This document shows, one piece after another, positions 8,996 to 17,708 of a stretch of DNA of 64,000 nucleotides. Below the pieces are notes generated by a model. That model was not told where the DNA came from. It made no database searches and was given only the letters and a program-made list of their open reading frames with translations. The translations under genes were made by a program, and so were the position numbers. Numbering within the stretch: position 1 is the first letter of the stretch; each line of letters opens with the position of its first letter. The stretch spans positions 1-64,000 of the forward strand of contig CANNQP010000010.1 in NCBI GenBank assembly GCA_947507875.1, given 5' to 3'. The stretch is from Verrucomicrobiaceae bacterium (GTDB lineage: Bacteria > Verrucomicrobiota > Verrucomicrobiia > Verrucomicrobiales > Verrucomicrobiaceae).

Positions 8996-9886
8996 ATGGC
9001 TACCGATCCACTCATCATCTACCTTGATGGTAAACTCGTTCCTGAATCTGAGGCCAAAATCTCGGTTTTCGATCATGGCCTTCTTTATGGAGATGGCTGT
9101 TTTGAAGGCATACGCATTTACAACGGTCGTGTCTTCCGGCTGACCGAGCATCTGAAGCGCCTCTACGAAAGCGCTCGCAGCATCTGTTTGACCATCCCAA
9201 TCGACTTTGCAGAGATGGAAAAAGCCACCCTCGATACCGTGGCGGCAAACCACCTCCGTGATGGCTATATTCGGCTGGTGGTGACCCGTGGCGTGGGCTC
9301 GCTTGGCTTGAATCCCTATCAGTGCCCGAAGGCCAGTGTCATCATCATTGCCAGTGGCATTACGCTTTATCCCAAGGAGAAGTATGAGACCGGCCTGAAT
9401 TTGATCACCTGCGCTACCCGTCGGCCAGCTTCTGCTGCTCTCAGCCCTCAGGTGAAAAGCTTGAACTACCTGAACAACATCATGGCCAAGATCGAATGCA
9501 TTCAGGCTGGATGTGAAGAGGGCATCATGCTGAACGAGCAGGGCTATGTGGCCGAATGTACGGGTGACAATGTGTTCATCCTCAAAAATGGACAAATATA
9601 TACCCCGACCATCGCTAGTGGTGCTTTGAATGGAATCACCCGAATGGCAGTGATTGAGGTTATGCAGGAGATGGGACTTGCGATCCACGAGGTGACCATG
9701 ACGCGCCATGATATTTACACAGCAGATGAGTGTTTCCTCACTGGCACGGCGGCTGAGGTCATTCCTGCCGTGCAATATGACCGCCGTCCTATTGGTGATG
9801 GCAAGCCTGGTCGATTGACGACACAGATCATTGCGAATTTTAAGGCCTTGGCCAATTCCACAGGAACACCAGTTGTTTATTCCTGA
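8996..9886 (+). CDS. ilvE: Branched-chain amino-acid aminotransferase
   Basis: PLP-dependent class IV aminotransferase that interconverts Leu/Ile/Val with their 2-oxo acids. The N-terminal IYLDGKLVPESEAK and VFDHGLLYGDGCFEGIR are diagnostic. The Schiff-base lysine is in VKSLNYLNN. NEQGYVAECTGDNVF and TASGALNGITR-like segments complete the cofactor site, and the C-terminal ECFLTGTAAEVIP is typical of IlvE. At 296 residues it has normal length. A D-amino-acid transaminase or aminodeoxychorismate lyase is possible but less likely. It is flanked on both sides by intrinsic terminators. Confidence 0.88.
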   Translation: MATDPLIIYLDGKLVPESEAKISVFDHGLLYGDGCFEGIRIYNGRVFRLTEHLKRLYESARSICLTIPIDFAEMEKATLDTVAANHLRDGYIRLVVTRGVGSLGLNPYQCPKASVIIIASGITLYPKEKYETGLNLITCATRRPASAALSPQVKSLNYLNNIMAKIECIQAGCEEGIMLNEQGYVAECTGDNVFILKNGQIYTPTIASGALNGITRMAVIEVMQEMGLAIHEVTMTRHDIYTADECFLTGTAAEVIPAVQYDRRPIGDGKPGRLTTQIIANFKALANSTGTPVVYS

Positions 9887-9911
9887 TTCCCGTCATTCAT
9901 CCTTCTGATTA

Positions 9912-9948
9912 GGCTCGTCTCCTAAAGCTGGAGGCGGGCCTTTTTTTT
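9912..9948 (+). terminator. Intrinsic terminator after ilvE
   Basis: GGCTCGTCTCC and GGAGGCGGGCC form an 11-bp stem with two G-U pairs, a 7-base loop and eight T residues directly after. Confidence 0.92.
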
Positions 9949-10020
9949 GCACAAAGGGTCGTGAATTGGATAATTCTGAAAAACTAGGCTCATGGTGCCG
10001 TTGGTTATGCCAACTTTGCC

Positions 10021-12522
10021 ATGCGCTCCTTCGCCATTCTTACTTTTCTAGCTTTCTCACTCACGGCGGAGGCCGCGCCCAGCGCGAAAGAAGCTGCCCT
10101 GAAAATTGACACTCTTCTCCAGCGAGACTGGAAAAAGTCAGGTCTCCAGGGTAACCCGGAACTCGATGACAATACATTTGTCCGGCGTATCTACCTAGAC
10201 ATCATTGGGCGCATTCCAACAACCCGTGAGGTTGAGACTTTTCTTGCATCAGATGTCATCGACAAGCGCTCCAAGTTGATTGACCAGCTGCTCGCGTCTG
10301 AAGGCTATGTTCAGCACATCTACAACTATTGGGCAGACGTGCTTCGAGTGACTTCGAATGGTAACCAAACTGGTGCGATCACGGGCTCAGCTTACATGAA
10401 CTTTGTGAAGGAGAGTCTGCGGAAAAACCAACCCTATGATCAGTTCGTGCGCGACATGGTGGCAGCTCAGGGAAAAGCTTGGGAAACAGGTGCCATCGGG
10501 TACTACATGCGTGATCGTGGTATGCCGCTGGATAACATGGCTAACACAGTGCGTGTTTTCCTCGGCACTCGCATCGAATGCGCACAATGCCACAACCATC
10601 CCTTTGATAAGTGGAGTCAAATGCAGTTCTATCAGATGGCGGCCTTCACCTATGGCATCGAGACTCAAGATTACTATGGTGGTACCGTGGGCGAAGTTCG
10701 TGATTACCTGCGCGAGATGGAAGAGGCTGCTACGAAAGCGATACCAGAACCGAAGCGCCCTCAGCGCCCCGAGCGTCCGAAAATCAAGGGTCAGGTCAGC
10801 AAAGAAGAACGCCAGAAACTCGAGAAACAGTATGCGGATGCTTGGCAAAGACACTTGGTAGCTGAAAAAAACTATCAAGCTGAGTACAAGGCCTATCGAG
10901 CCAAGGTGGAGGAGATGCGTCAAAAAGTCCGCAAGGAGCAGCGTAGCTTCCAAGAGCCCATGAATGACATTCGTGACACGATGCGCTATACAAGTGTCAG
11001 TACTCGGGATCGGAAATTGACGCTGCCTCACGATTACCAATATTCCGACGCCAAGCCAAAGTCGGTCGTGGGGGCAGGGACGATGATGGGGCACGAGTGT
11101 GTGACCCAACCTGGCGAGACACCTTTGCAGGCTTACGCGCGCTGGATGTCCTCCAAAGACAATCCTCGATTCACTAAGGTTATTGTAAACCGCTTGTGGA
11201 AGAAGGCGTTTGGCCTCGCTTTGATTGAACCGCTGGATGAGCTGATGGACGGCACTGTGCCCATGATCCCCGAATTGCAGATGCACTTGGAAGGCCTGAT
11301 GAAGGAGTTAAACTACGACATGAAGGCCTACCTTCGGGTGCTTTACAATACGAGCGCTTATCAGCGCCAGGTCACTCGTGAAGAGGTGGCACCTGGCATG
11401 GTTTATCATTTTACCGGTCCTGTCCTGCGTCGGATGAGTGCTGAACAGATGTGGGATAGCTTTGTCACACTGATCAATCCCAATCCTGACATGATCAATG
11501 CCAGTGCTCGGGAACAGATTGAACAGCGGATCCTCCAGGCCAAAAAAAATGCAGATGGGATCGAGTCATTGACGGTTGAGGAAGCCTATCAAGGCATGAA
11601 AGTCGCAGCGGAAGTGTATGGCAAAAATCGAGAGCGCACTGATGCCAAGCAAAAGCTTTATTTGGAGGCTCGCATGAATCAAAAAGCGTTGCAGGAAGAA
11701 TACGAGGCGCTGAAGCCTGGTCCTGAGCGTGAAGCCATGGAAAAGAAAGTCACTGAGGCACGTCAAAAAGTCGATCAACTTCGTCGTGAGGTGAATGATA
11801 TTCAAAACGAAGGTCGCCGCCTAACCATGTCAGAAGTGATCGTGCCTGGTCACAAAAAGCTCTATGAGAAAGTCACGGGGAAGCCTTACTTGAATGCTTC
11901 TTTAACCAAAAATAGCGCTGACCCTACGACTGAGGTGCCGAGCATGATGGCGGGTGATGGCATGATGATGGCCAACGGGGTGAAAGCTGAACGCGTGAAC
12001 ATTCCAGGCTATGACCGGAAAGAGCTGAGCCTAGAAGAGCGCAAAGCTGAAGAACTGCAGCGGCAAGAAGCTTATCGTGAAGAAGCTGCTTATTACCGTA
12101 TTCCTGAAAAGCAGCATCGAGATTATTTTCGGGTTCGTGCTCAGCAGTCACGGGATTATTTGCGCTCTGCGGAGTTAGAGAGCCCAGCGCCTCGTGGGCA
12201 TCCCTTGCGTGACTTTGGCCAGAGTGACCGCGAGACCATCGAGAATGCCAACTATGACGCCAGTGTGCCTCAGAGCCTATTCATGATGAATGGCAATCTG
12301 ATGCCAAACATCTTGAGCAAGTACAGCCAGCTTATGCTTGCCATCAGTAAGGCTCATTATCCTGACGATAAACTGGAGGCGGCATACAAGGCGATCCTGG
12401 CTCGCAAACCGACTGCCAAAGAAAAGGAAGCTTGGTCCAAAGCCCAGGATTCAGGGGTAAATGCCATTGAGGATCTCATCTACGCTCTTCTGAACACGCA
12501 GCAGTTTATCTTCATTCAGTAG
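10021..12522 (+). CDS. DUF1549/DUF1553 secreted cytochrome-like protein
   Basis: Planctomycete-verrucomicrobial family of unknown reaction, commonly next to DUF1501 genes as here. The signal peptide MRSFAILTFLAFSLTAEAA is followed by a DUF1549 region (RRIYLDIIGRIPTTREVE). A CAQCHNHPFD segment near 190 contains a CxxCH that could bind heme c. A charged Lys/Glu/Arg-rich helical section from about 235 to 310 looks like a coiled coil. DUF1553 follows (RFTKVIVNRLWKKAFG) and a second charged section spans about 500-600. The end PTAKEKEAW...LLNTQQFIFIQ is typical of the family. It probably acts in the periplasm. The next gene starts 32 bases downstream and the two families are normally partners. Confidence 0.85.
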   Translation: MRSFAILTFLAFSLTAEAAPSAKEAALKIDTLLQRDWKKSGLQGNPELDDNTFVRRIYLDIIGRIPTTREVETFLASDVIDKRSKLIDQLLASEGYVQHIYNYWADVLRVTSNGNQTGAITGSAYMNFVKESLRKNQPYDQFVRDMVAAQGKAWETGAIGYYMRDRGMPLDNMANTVRVFLGTRIECAQCHNHPFDKWSQMQFYQMAAFTYGIETQDYYGGTVGEVRDYLREMEEAATKAIPEPKRPQRPERPKIKGQVSKEERQKLEKQYADAWQRHLVAEKNYQAEYKAYRAKVEEMRQKVRKEQRSFQEPMNDIRDTMRYTSVSTRDRKLTLPHDYQYSDAKPKSVVGAGTMMGHECVTQPGETPLQAYARWMSSKDNPRFTKVIVNRLWKKAFGLALIEPLDELMDGTVPMIPELQMHLEGLMKELNYDMKAYLRVLYNTSAYQRQVTREEVAPGMVYHFTGPVLRRMSAEQMWDSFVTLINPNPDMINASAREQIEQRILQAKKNADGIESLTVEEAYQGMKVAAEVYGKNRERTDAKQKLYLEARMNQKALQEEYEALKPGPEREAMEKKVTEARQKVDQLRREVNDIQNEGRRLTMSEVIVPGHKKLYEKVTGKPYLNASLTKNSADPTTEVPSMMAGDGMMMANGVKAERVNIPGYDRKELSLEERKAEELQRQEAYREEAAYYRIPEKQHRDYFRVRAQQSRDYLRSAELESPAPRGHPLRDFGQSDRETIENANYDASVPQSLFMMNGNLMPNILSKYSQLMLAISKAHYPDDKLEAAYKAILARKPTAKEKEAWSKAQDSGVNAIEDLIYALLNTQQFIFIQ

Positions 12523-12554
12523 GGCCCCATTTGGTTCCAAACTCTCAAACTAGC

Positions 12555-13874
12555 ATGATCATGAAACAAGAACTCGCCTCTAAGCTCCTTCGTTCTGGAG
12601 AAATCAACCGCCGCGATTTCGCGGCCAAGACGGCATCTTCTCTCCTCGGAGTTGGCCTTCTCGGTCAGTCGATGTCCAATCGCTCTTTTGCGGCCTTTGA
12701 GCATTCCTCAAAGCTCAAGCAGATCGCTACGGCCAAAAATGTCATCTACCTCTACATGAGTGGTGGCCAAACGCATCTCGACACCTGGGATCCAAAGCCC
12801 GGCACAGAGACAGGCGGACCAACCAAGGCAATTAAAACCAGCGCGGACGGAGTACAGATCGCTGAAAACCTGCCTCTGACTGCACAGCAAATGCACCATG
12901 GCACTGTCATCCGCTCGCTCTCATCCACTCAGGGTGCGCATGAGCAGGGAAATTACATGATGCACACCAGTTATGAGCTGCGTGGCACCATTCGACATCC
13001 TGGCATGGGGGCCTGGTTGAATGTCTTTCAAGGTGGTGGCAACAGCACCCTGCCTAACTACGTTTATATCGGCAACGACAGTCGCCATCCCGGAGCAGGC
13101 TTTTTCCCAGCAGCGCAGGCCCCGCTGTTCGTGAACAATCCAGAGGCAGGTCTCAAAAACGTAAAAATCCAACCTGGTCTGAGCGAGGAGAAATTCAGCG
13201 CACGCCTGAAATTGGCTGATGCGCTTGACGCGGACTTCCGCAGCACGTTCAAGCACCGCAACGTCAAGGCCTATGCTGACATGTATGATGATGCGATTGC
13301 GATGATGAAATCAGAGGATTTGAAGGCCTTTGATCTCACTGAAGAGGCTGCTGAACTGCGCACCGCTTATGGCCGCGAGGCCTTCGGTCAGGGGTGCCTG
13401 TTGGCGCGTCGTCTCGTGGAAAGAGGTGTCCGCTTTGTCGAAGTCTCACTCGGAGGTTGGGACACTCACAACGCAAACTTTGTCCGTGTGCCTGAGTTAT
13501 GCGAGACTTTGGACAAGGGGCTTTCGACACTTCTTTCAGACCTTCACAATCGCGGCTTGCTCCAGGACACTCTGGTGGTGCTGACCACAGAGTTTGGTCG
13601 CACGCCGGAGATCAATCAGAACGTTGGACGTGACCACTATCCCAAAGCTTTCTCTGCCGCCATGTGGGGTGGTGGTGTGAAGGGGGGATATGTTCATGGT
13701 CAGACCGATGCTACAGGTCGCGAAGTGGTCGCTGATAAGGTGAAGATCGAGGACATGAATGCCACGATTGCTTATGCTCTTGGGTTGCCGCTGGATCAGA
13801 TCATCTATAGTCCTAGCAAGCGTCCTTTCACCATCGCTGACAAAGGACAGCCAGTGACGAGTCTCTTCGCCTAA
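12555..13874 (+). CDS. DUF1501 protein with Tat-type signal
   Basis: Sulfatase-fold-related DUF1501 protein, function not established. The ATG at 12555 gives a natural N-terminus (MIMKQELASKLL). The ORF track begins at an upstream TTG. INRRDFAAKTASSLLGVG resembles a twin-arginine export signal. The core has VIYLYMSGGQTHLDTWDPKP, GNYMMHTSYELRG, FVEVSLGGWDTH and VLTTEFGRTPEIN, all hallmarks of the family. Conserved His and Asp residues in the last segments suggest a metal site. It sits directly behind the DUF1549/1553 gene and before the BPSS1187-type hydrolase, suggesting one secreted catabolic unit. Confidence 0.85.
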   Translation: MIMKQELASKLLRSGEINRRDFAAKTASSLLGVGLLGQSMSNRSFAAFEHSSKLKQIATAKNVIYLYMSGGQTHLDTWDPKPGTETGGPTKAIKTSADGVQIAENLPLTAQQMHHGTVIRSLSSTQGAHEQGNYMMHTSYELRGTIRHPGMGAWLNVFQGGGNSTLPNYVYIGNDSRHPGAGFFPAAQAPLFVNNPEAGLKNVKIQPGLSEEKFSARLKLADALDADFRSTFKHRNVKAYADMYDDAIAMMKSEDLKAFDLTEEAAELRTAYGREAFGQGCLLARRLVERGVRFVEVSLGGWDTHNANFVRVPELCETLDKGLSTLLSDLHNRGLLQDTLVVLTTEFGRTPEINQNVGRDHYPKAFSAAMWGGGVKGGYVHGQTDATGREVVADKVKIEDMNATIAYALGLPLDQIIYSPSKRPFTIADKGQPVTSLFA

Positions 13875-13898
13875 AAAAGTCTGCGTCATTCATGCTTC

Positions 13899-13928
13899 GG
13901 GTGCCAGCAACCTCATTGACTGGCACCT
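13899..13928 (+). terminator. Hairpin after DUF1501 gene, weak terminator candidate
   Basis: GGTGCCAG pairs perfectly with CTGGCACC across a 12-base loop, about 25 bases after the stop. No T run follows, so it may stabilise the mRNA 3' end or reduce readthrough instead of terminating. Confidence 0.4.
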
Positions 13929-14014
13929 GTCTCGCATGCAAGGCCTGCTTTTTTGAACTTGGTTTCTTTCTTGGCATGGAAGAGTTCACTCTTTTTCATT
14001 CCGATCCCTTTTCT

Positions 14015-15070
14015 ATGCGTCGCTTCTTCACTTGGTTTGGTTGTTTCACCTGCATGGCTGTGTTGGCGAACGCGCAGGGTGATCTACGTTTTTCGGATTC
14101 TCAGCCTCAGCGTTATTTGTTCAAGGCACGTGCCAGTCAAATTGACCCTTTGGCACGTGAGCATCCTGAGATTGAGTTTGTCTTTGAGAAAAAGGGTAAG
14201 CCTGCGGACGAGGAAAATGCAGCGGTCGATACACGCATTCCACCACGTGGACGTTTGGTGATCTGGCTCATGGGGCACAGTGGACCTCTGTTCGAGCGAC
14301 TGAATGCGTATGGTCTGCATGCCATTCAGGTGCATTATGCGAATGGTTGGTTCGGCAAGTTCGGCAAAGAGCCACCGCCTGAGGATGATTTGTTTTTGGG
14401 AAAAATTCGTCTCGAAGCCGCCACGGGAGAGGATTTCAGTGATGCCATCCAGATTCCGAAGCCGGATGGTATGGCCGGACGCGCTCTAAAATTCGTGCAA
14501 TGGTTGGCTCGTGAGAATCCACAAGGTCGCTGGGATTACTTTCTGAATGAGCAACGAGATGCTCTGCGTTGGGATCGTGTCATTGTCTCGGGGGCTTCCC
14601 ATGGCAGTACCACGGCGGCGCGATTTGCCAAACATCAAGCTGTGGATCGTGTCGTGATGTTCTGCGGTCCACGGGATCAGTATGAGACCTGGCAGGGTTT
14701 GCCTTCAGCCACCGAGGCGAAGCGATTCTTTGGGTTTAGTCATGTGCTGGATGGAGGCTGGACCCATGATCATTACTGCCGCTCATGGCAGCTGCTGGGT
14801 TTGGCACAGTTCGGCCCCATTGTGGATGTGGATCAAACGCCTGCGCCTTATGTTAACTCGCGTCGCCTGGCCACGGCGGCGGATGTTAAAGGAGACGCCA
14901 AGAAGGCTCACTCCTGTGTGGTGCCAGGCAGTGGCTCGATCAAGGCGGCGGACGGCAGCTTTGTCCATGAGGCGGTTTGGAAGTATCTCTACACCCATCC
15001 CGTGGATCAGGTCGGCCTGCCGGTTGCGGCGGATGCAGACTGCGAAATGGACCTGCGTGGGAAGCGATGA
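14015..15070 (+). CDS. Secreted alpha/beta hydrolase, BPSS1187 family
   Basis: Predicted serine hydrolase of the BPSS1187-type family; substrate unknown. The ATG at 14015 gives a signal peptide (MRRFFTWFGCFTCMAVLANAQG). The ORF track begins 41 codons upstream without one. A beta-strand and turn RLVIWLMGHSG lies near 85-95. The nucleophile elbow VIVSGASHGSTTAARF has Ser in G-x-S-x-G-like geometry (GASHGS). DHYCRSWQLLG is characteristic of the family. The acid residue and catalytic His cannot be assigned with confidence. It follows the DUF1549/DUF1501 pair with a hairpin in the gap, so coupling is uncertain. Confidence 0.75.
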   Translation: MRRFFTWFGCFTCMAVLANAQGDLRFSDSQPQRYLFKARASQIDPLAREHPEIEFVFEKKGKPADEENAAVDTRIPPRGRLVIWLMGHSGPLFERLNAYGLHAIQVHYANGWFGKFGKEPPPEDDLFLGKIRLEAATGEDFSDAIQIPKPDGMAGRALKFVQWLARENPQGRWDYFLNEQRDALRWDRVIVSGASHGSTTAARFAKHQAVDRVVMFCGPRDQYETWQGLPSATEAKRFFGFSHVLDGGWTHDHYCRSWQLLGLAQFGPIVDVDQTPAPYVNSRRLATAADVKGDAKKAHSCVVPGSGSIKAADGSFVHEAVWKYLYTHPVDQVGLPVAADADCEMDLRGKR

Positions 15071-15139
15071 GCTAGCCTTTCCTTGGGAGGATCTCCACAG
15101 GAGTTGCACAGCTCCACCAGCCGGGTAGATAGCGCCCCC

Positions 15140-15955
15140 ATGTCGTCCGCCCCCGCCAATCGCATTGATGCTCGTTTCTCTCAGCTAAAAACTACCGGCA
15201 AGAAGGCTTTCGTGGCTTATGTCTGTGCGGGTGATCCAACGCTTGAGGCGACGATCGACATCGTGGTGGCTCTTGAAAAAGCGGGCGTGGATGTCGTTGA
15301 GCTAGGCGTTCCTTTCTCGGACCCTCTTGCAGATGGAATTGTCAATCAAATGGCAGCGGACCGTGCGCTGAAGGCGGGTGCCACCATGCCAAAAGTGCTT
15401 GAGATGATTCGTCAGCTACGCAGGCGAAGTCAGGTTCCTCTGGTACTCTTCACCTACCTGAATCCTGTTTATGCATACGGCTTTGAGCGGTTTCACCATG
15501 ATGCGGCTCATGCAGGAGCCGATGGGGTCCTCGTGCTCGATTTGCCGCCCGATGAAGCTGCGGAAAATCCTGAGCTCAAGGCGACGAATGAACTCAGGCA
15601 CATTCAGCTTATCGCCCCTACCACGCCGCCAGCTCGGATTGCTAGCATCGCAAAAAGTGCTGAAGGTTTCGTGTATTACGTCAGCCGCCTTGGCGTGACG
15701 GGAGCACAGGTCGAGATCGCGACAGGTATTGGTGAGCAAGTCGCGGCCATTCAGGCAGTGACAGAGGTGCCCGTTTGCGTCGGATTTGGCGTCTCGAATC
15801 CCGAGCAGGCGGCCACGGTAGCCAGCATGGCCGATGGCGTCGTGGTGGGCAGCGCCATTGTGAAGTTGATCGAGAAAAAAGGTGACTGCGCGGATCTTCC
15901 CCAGCAGCTAGAGGCCTTCGTGAAGCCCCTGGTGGACGCCGTTCACGCTCTCTGA
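15140..15955 (+). CDS. trpA: Tryptophan synthase alpha chain
   Basis: Cleaves indole-3-glycerol phosphate to indole and glyceraldehyde 3-phosphate; the indole is passed to TrpB. The catalytic Glu is in VVELGVPFSDPLADG and the second acid is near AYVCAGDPT. YYVSRLGVTG and VCVGFGVSNPEQA form the phosphate-binding loops. The start MSSAPANR matches family length (271 residues); the ORF track is 19 codons longer. No trpB or other trp gene is in the window, so trpA is separated from its usual partner here. Confidence 0.95.
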   Translation: MSSAPANRIDARFSQLKTTGKKAFVAYVCAGDPTLEATIDIVVALEKAGVDVVELGVPFSDPLADGIVNQMAADRALKAGATMPKVLEMIRQLRRRSQVPLVLFTYLNPVYAYGFERFHHDAAHAGADGVLVLDLPPDEAAENPELKATNELRHIQLIAPTTPPARIASIAKSAEGFVYYVSRLGVTGAQVEIATGIGEQVAAIQAVTEVPVCVGFGVSNPEQAATVASMADGVVVGSAIVKLIEKKGDCADLPQQLEAFVKPLVDAVHAL

Positions 15956-16129
15956 ATGAACGGGTCAGTGCCTAGAGACTGTTAGAACGAATTGCTGAGC
16001 CTGTTCCTTCCTTACCGAACTGGAAGTTCGTTGGATAGGGTTTGCGTTCGCGAACTTTGGTGACTGCTGACTCTGGGCGTCTTTCAGCACGTCGATGCAT
16101 GATCCGAGATGCAGAGAGGGCAGTAGGGC

Positions 16130-16927
16130 CTAAACCGCGATTTCGGCCTTAATGGCGGGGTGAGGGGCGTAGCCTTCAAGAATGAAATCTTCGTAGGTGA
16201 AAGCGAAAAGGTCTTTCACGTCCGGATTCAGCCGCATGATGGGCAGAGGACGGGGCTCGCGGGTGAGCTGGAGTCGGGCCTGGTCCAGGTGGTTCTTGTA
16301 GAGGTGCAGGTCGCCAAAGGTGTGCACGAACTCACCTGGCTTCAGATCACAAACCTGGGCCATCATGAGCACGAGTAGGCTGTAGCTGGCGATGTTGAAG
16401 GGAACGCCCAGGAACAAATCCGCGCTGCGTTGGTAGAGTTGGCAGCTCAGGCGGCCCTCTGCGACAAAGAACTGGAACAAGCAGTGGCAGGGTGGTAGCG
16501 CCATCTGATCGATGTAAGGTACATTCCAGGCACTGACGATGTGGCGGCGGCTGTACGGATTTGTTTTTAGGCTGTGGATGACCTTGCTGATTTGATCCAC
16601 GGGCTCGGCCTCGGGCGTGCCCTGCCAGCGTCGCCATTGGGCACCATACACGGGACCTAGCTCGCCGTTTTGATCTGCCCACTCGTCCCAGATCGTGACC
16701 TTGTTTTCCTGAAGGTAGCGGATGTTGGTATCTCCCTTCAGAAACCAAAGAAGCTCATGAATGATGCTGCGCAGATGCAGTTTCTTGGTGGTGACGAGAG
16801 GAAAAGTCTGGCTCAGGTCGTAGTGACTCTGTTCACCAAAGACAGAGTAGGCTCCCGTGCCGGTCCGATCTTCACGGTAGGAGCCGCGATCGAGCACCTT
16901 GCGAAGCAGGCGGTGATATTCTTCCAT
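16130..16927 (-). CDS. thyA: Thymidylate synthase
   Basis: Converts dUMP to dTMP with methylenetetrahydrofolate. It has 265 residues, close to E. coli ThyA. Recognisable segments are [14 protein letters not shown] (Arg that binds phosphate), [34 protein letters not shown] with the catalytic Cys, [19 protein letters not shown] and [12 protein letters not shown]. The family RxDRTGT and C-terminal IKAEIAV are intact. It is preceded on the same strand by rpe, with a gap of 20 bases, so cotranscription is likely. Confidence 0.96.
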   Translation of the reverse strand: MEEYHRLLRKVLDRGSYREDRTGTGAYSVFGEQSHYDLSQTFPLVTTKKLHLRSIIHELLWFLKGDTNIRYLQENKVTIWDEWADQNGELGPVYGAQWRRWQGTPEAEPVDQISKVIHSLKTNPYSRRHIVSAWNVPYIDQMALPPCHCLFQFFVAEGRLSCQLYQRSADLFLGVPFNIASYSLLVLMMAQVCDLKPGEFVHTFGDLHLYKNHLDQARLQLTREPRPLPIMRLNPDVKDLFAFTYEDFILEGYAPHPAIKAEIAV

Positions 16928-16947
16928 GGGGAGATTCGTTAAAAAGG

Positions 16948-17631
16948 TTAAGCCACTGCAGCGGCCAGTTGCTTCATGGCATCGCTGGCATCTGGCGGGC
17001 CGAAAAAGGAAGTGCCACAGACAAAGAGGTTGGCTCCGTGCTTTTTGGCGATCGGCGCGGTATGGGCGTAGATTCCGCCATCGACTTCAAGATGATACTT
17101 GAGCCCGTGTAGATCGCGGTAATCCCGTGCTGCGGCGAGCTTGGGCATGGTTTCATTTTCCATGAAAGGCTGGCCTCCGAAGCCGGGCACGACGGTCATG
17201 ATCAGCAGCAAGTCGATTTGCTCCAGGTAGGGCTTGGCAACCTCAAATGGCGTGGCGGGATGCAGGGCGAGGCCGCAGTGCCTGCCTGCATCTCGAATGC
17301 GCTTCAGGGTCTCGGCCATCGAGGTTTGGTAGTTCGCTTCGACGTGAAGGGTAATGTTGTCGGCACCGGCCTTGAGGAAGCGTTCGAGGTAGTGGTCAGC
17401 TCGGTGAATCATCAGATGTACATCCAGATACATCGACGTATTTTGGCGGACAGTACTGACCATTTGAGGGCCAAAGGAAATGTTATCCACGAAGGCTCCA
17501 TCCATCACATCCAGGTGCAGCCAGCGCGCGCCTGCTTGTTCAGCTCGGGAGATCTCAGCGCCGACTTGTGACCAATCCGCCGCGAGCAGAGATGGCAAGA
17601 TAAGCGATGTGTGGTGGGTGATGTTTTCCAT
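16948..17631 (-). CDS. rpe: Ribulose-phosphate 3-epimerase
   Basis: Interconverts ribulose 5-phosphate and xylulose 5-phosphate in the pentose phosphate pathway. The TIM-barrel motifs are present: [33 protein letters not shown] with metal-binding His/Asp, [30 protein letters not shown] and [16 protein letters not shown] is the best start; the ORF track adds 27 poorly conserved residues overlapping the end of rpoD. It lies between rpoD and thyA on the same strand. Confidence 0.94.
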   Translation of the reverse strand: MENITHHTSLILPSLLAADWSQVGAEISRAEQAGARWLHLDVMDGAFVDNISFGPQMVSTVRQNTSMYLDVHLMIHRADHYLERFLKAGADNITLHVEANYQTSMAETLKRIRDAGRHCGLALHPATPFEVAKPYLEQIDLLLIMTVVPGFGGQPFMENETMPKLAAARDYRDLHGLKYHLEVDGGIYAHTAPIAKKHGANLFVCGTSFFGPPDASDAMKQLAAAVA

Positions 17632-17708
17632 CTCGGCGGATGAAGCCTCTGATAGGCCTGGGCGCAAATGAGAAATCAGCAGTTCACAGTGCTGCCACCG
17701 CCCTTCGG

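Noticed and set aside
8840-9775. 311-codon minus ORF opposite ilvE
   Set aside because: It mirrors a clear aminotransferase and shows no protein character or start signal.
10387-11286. 299-codon minus ORF opposite the DUF1549/1553 gene
   Set aside because: Shadow of the conserved plus-strand gene; it has no motifs of its own.
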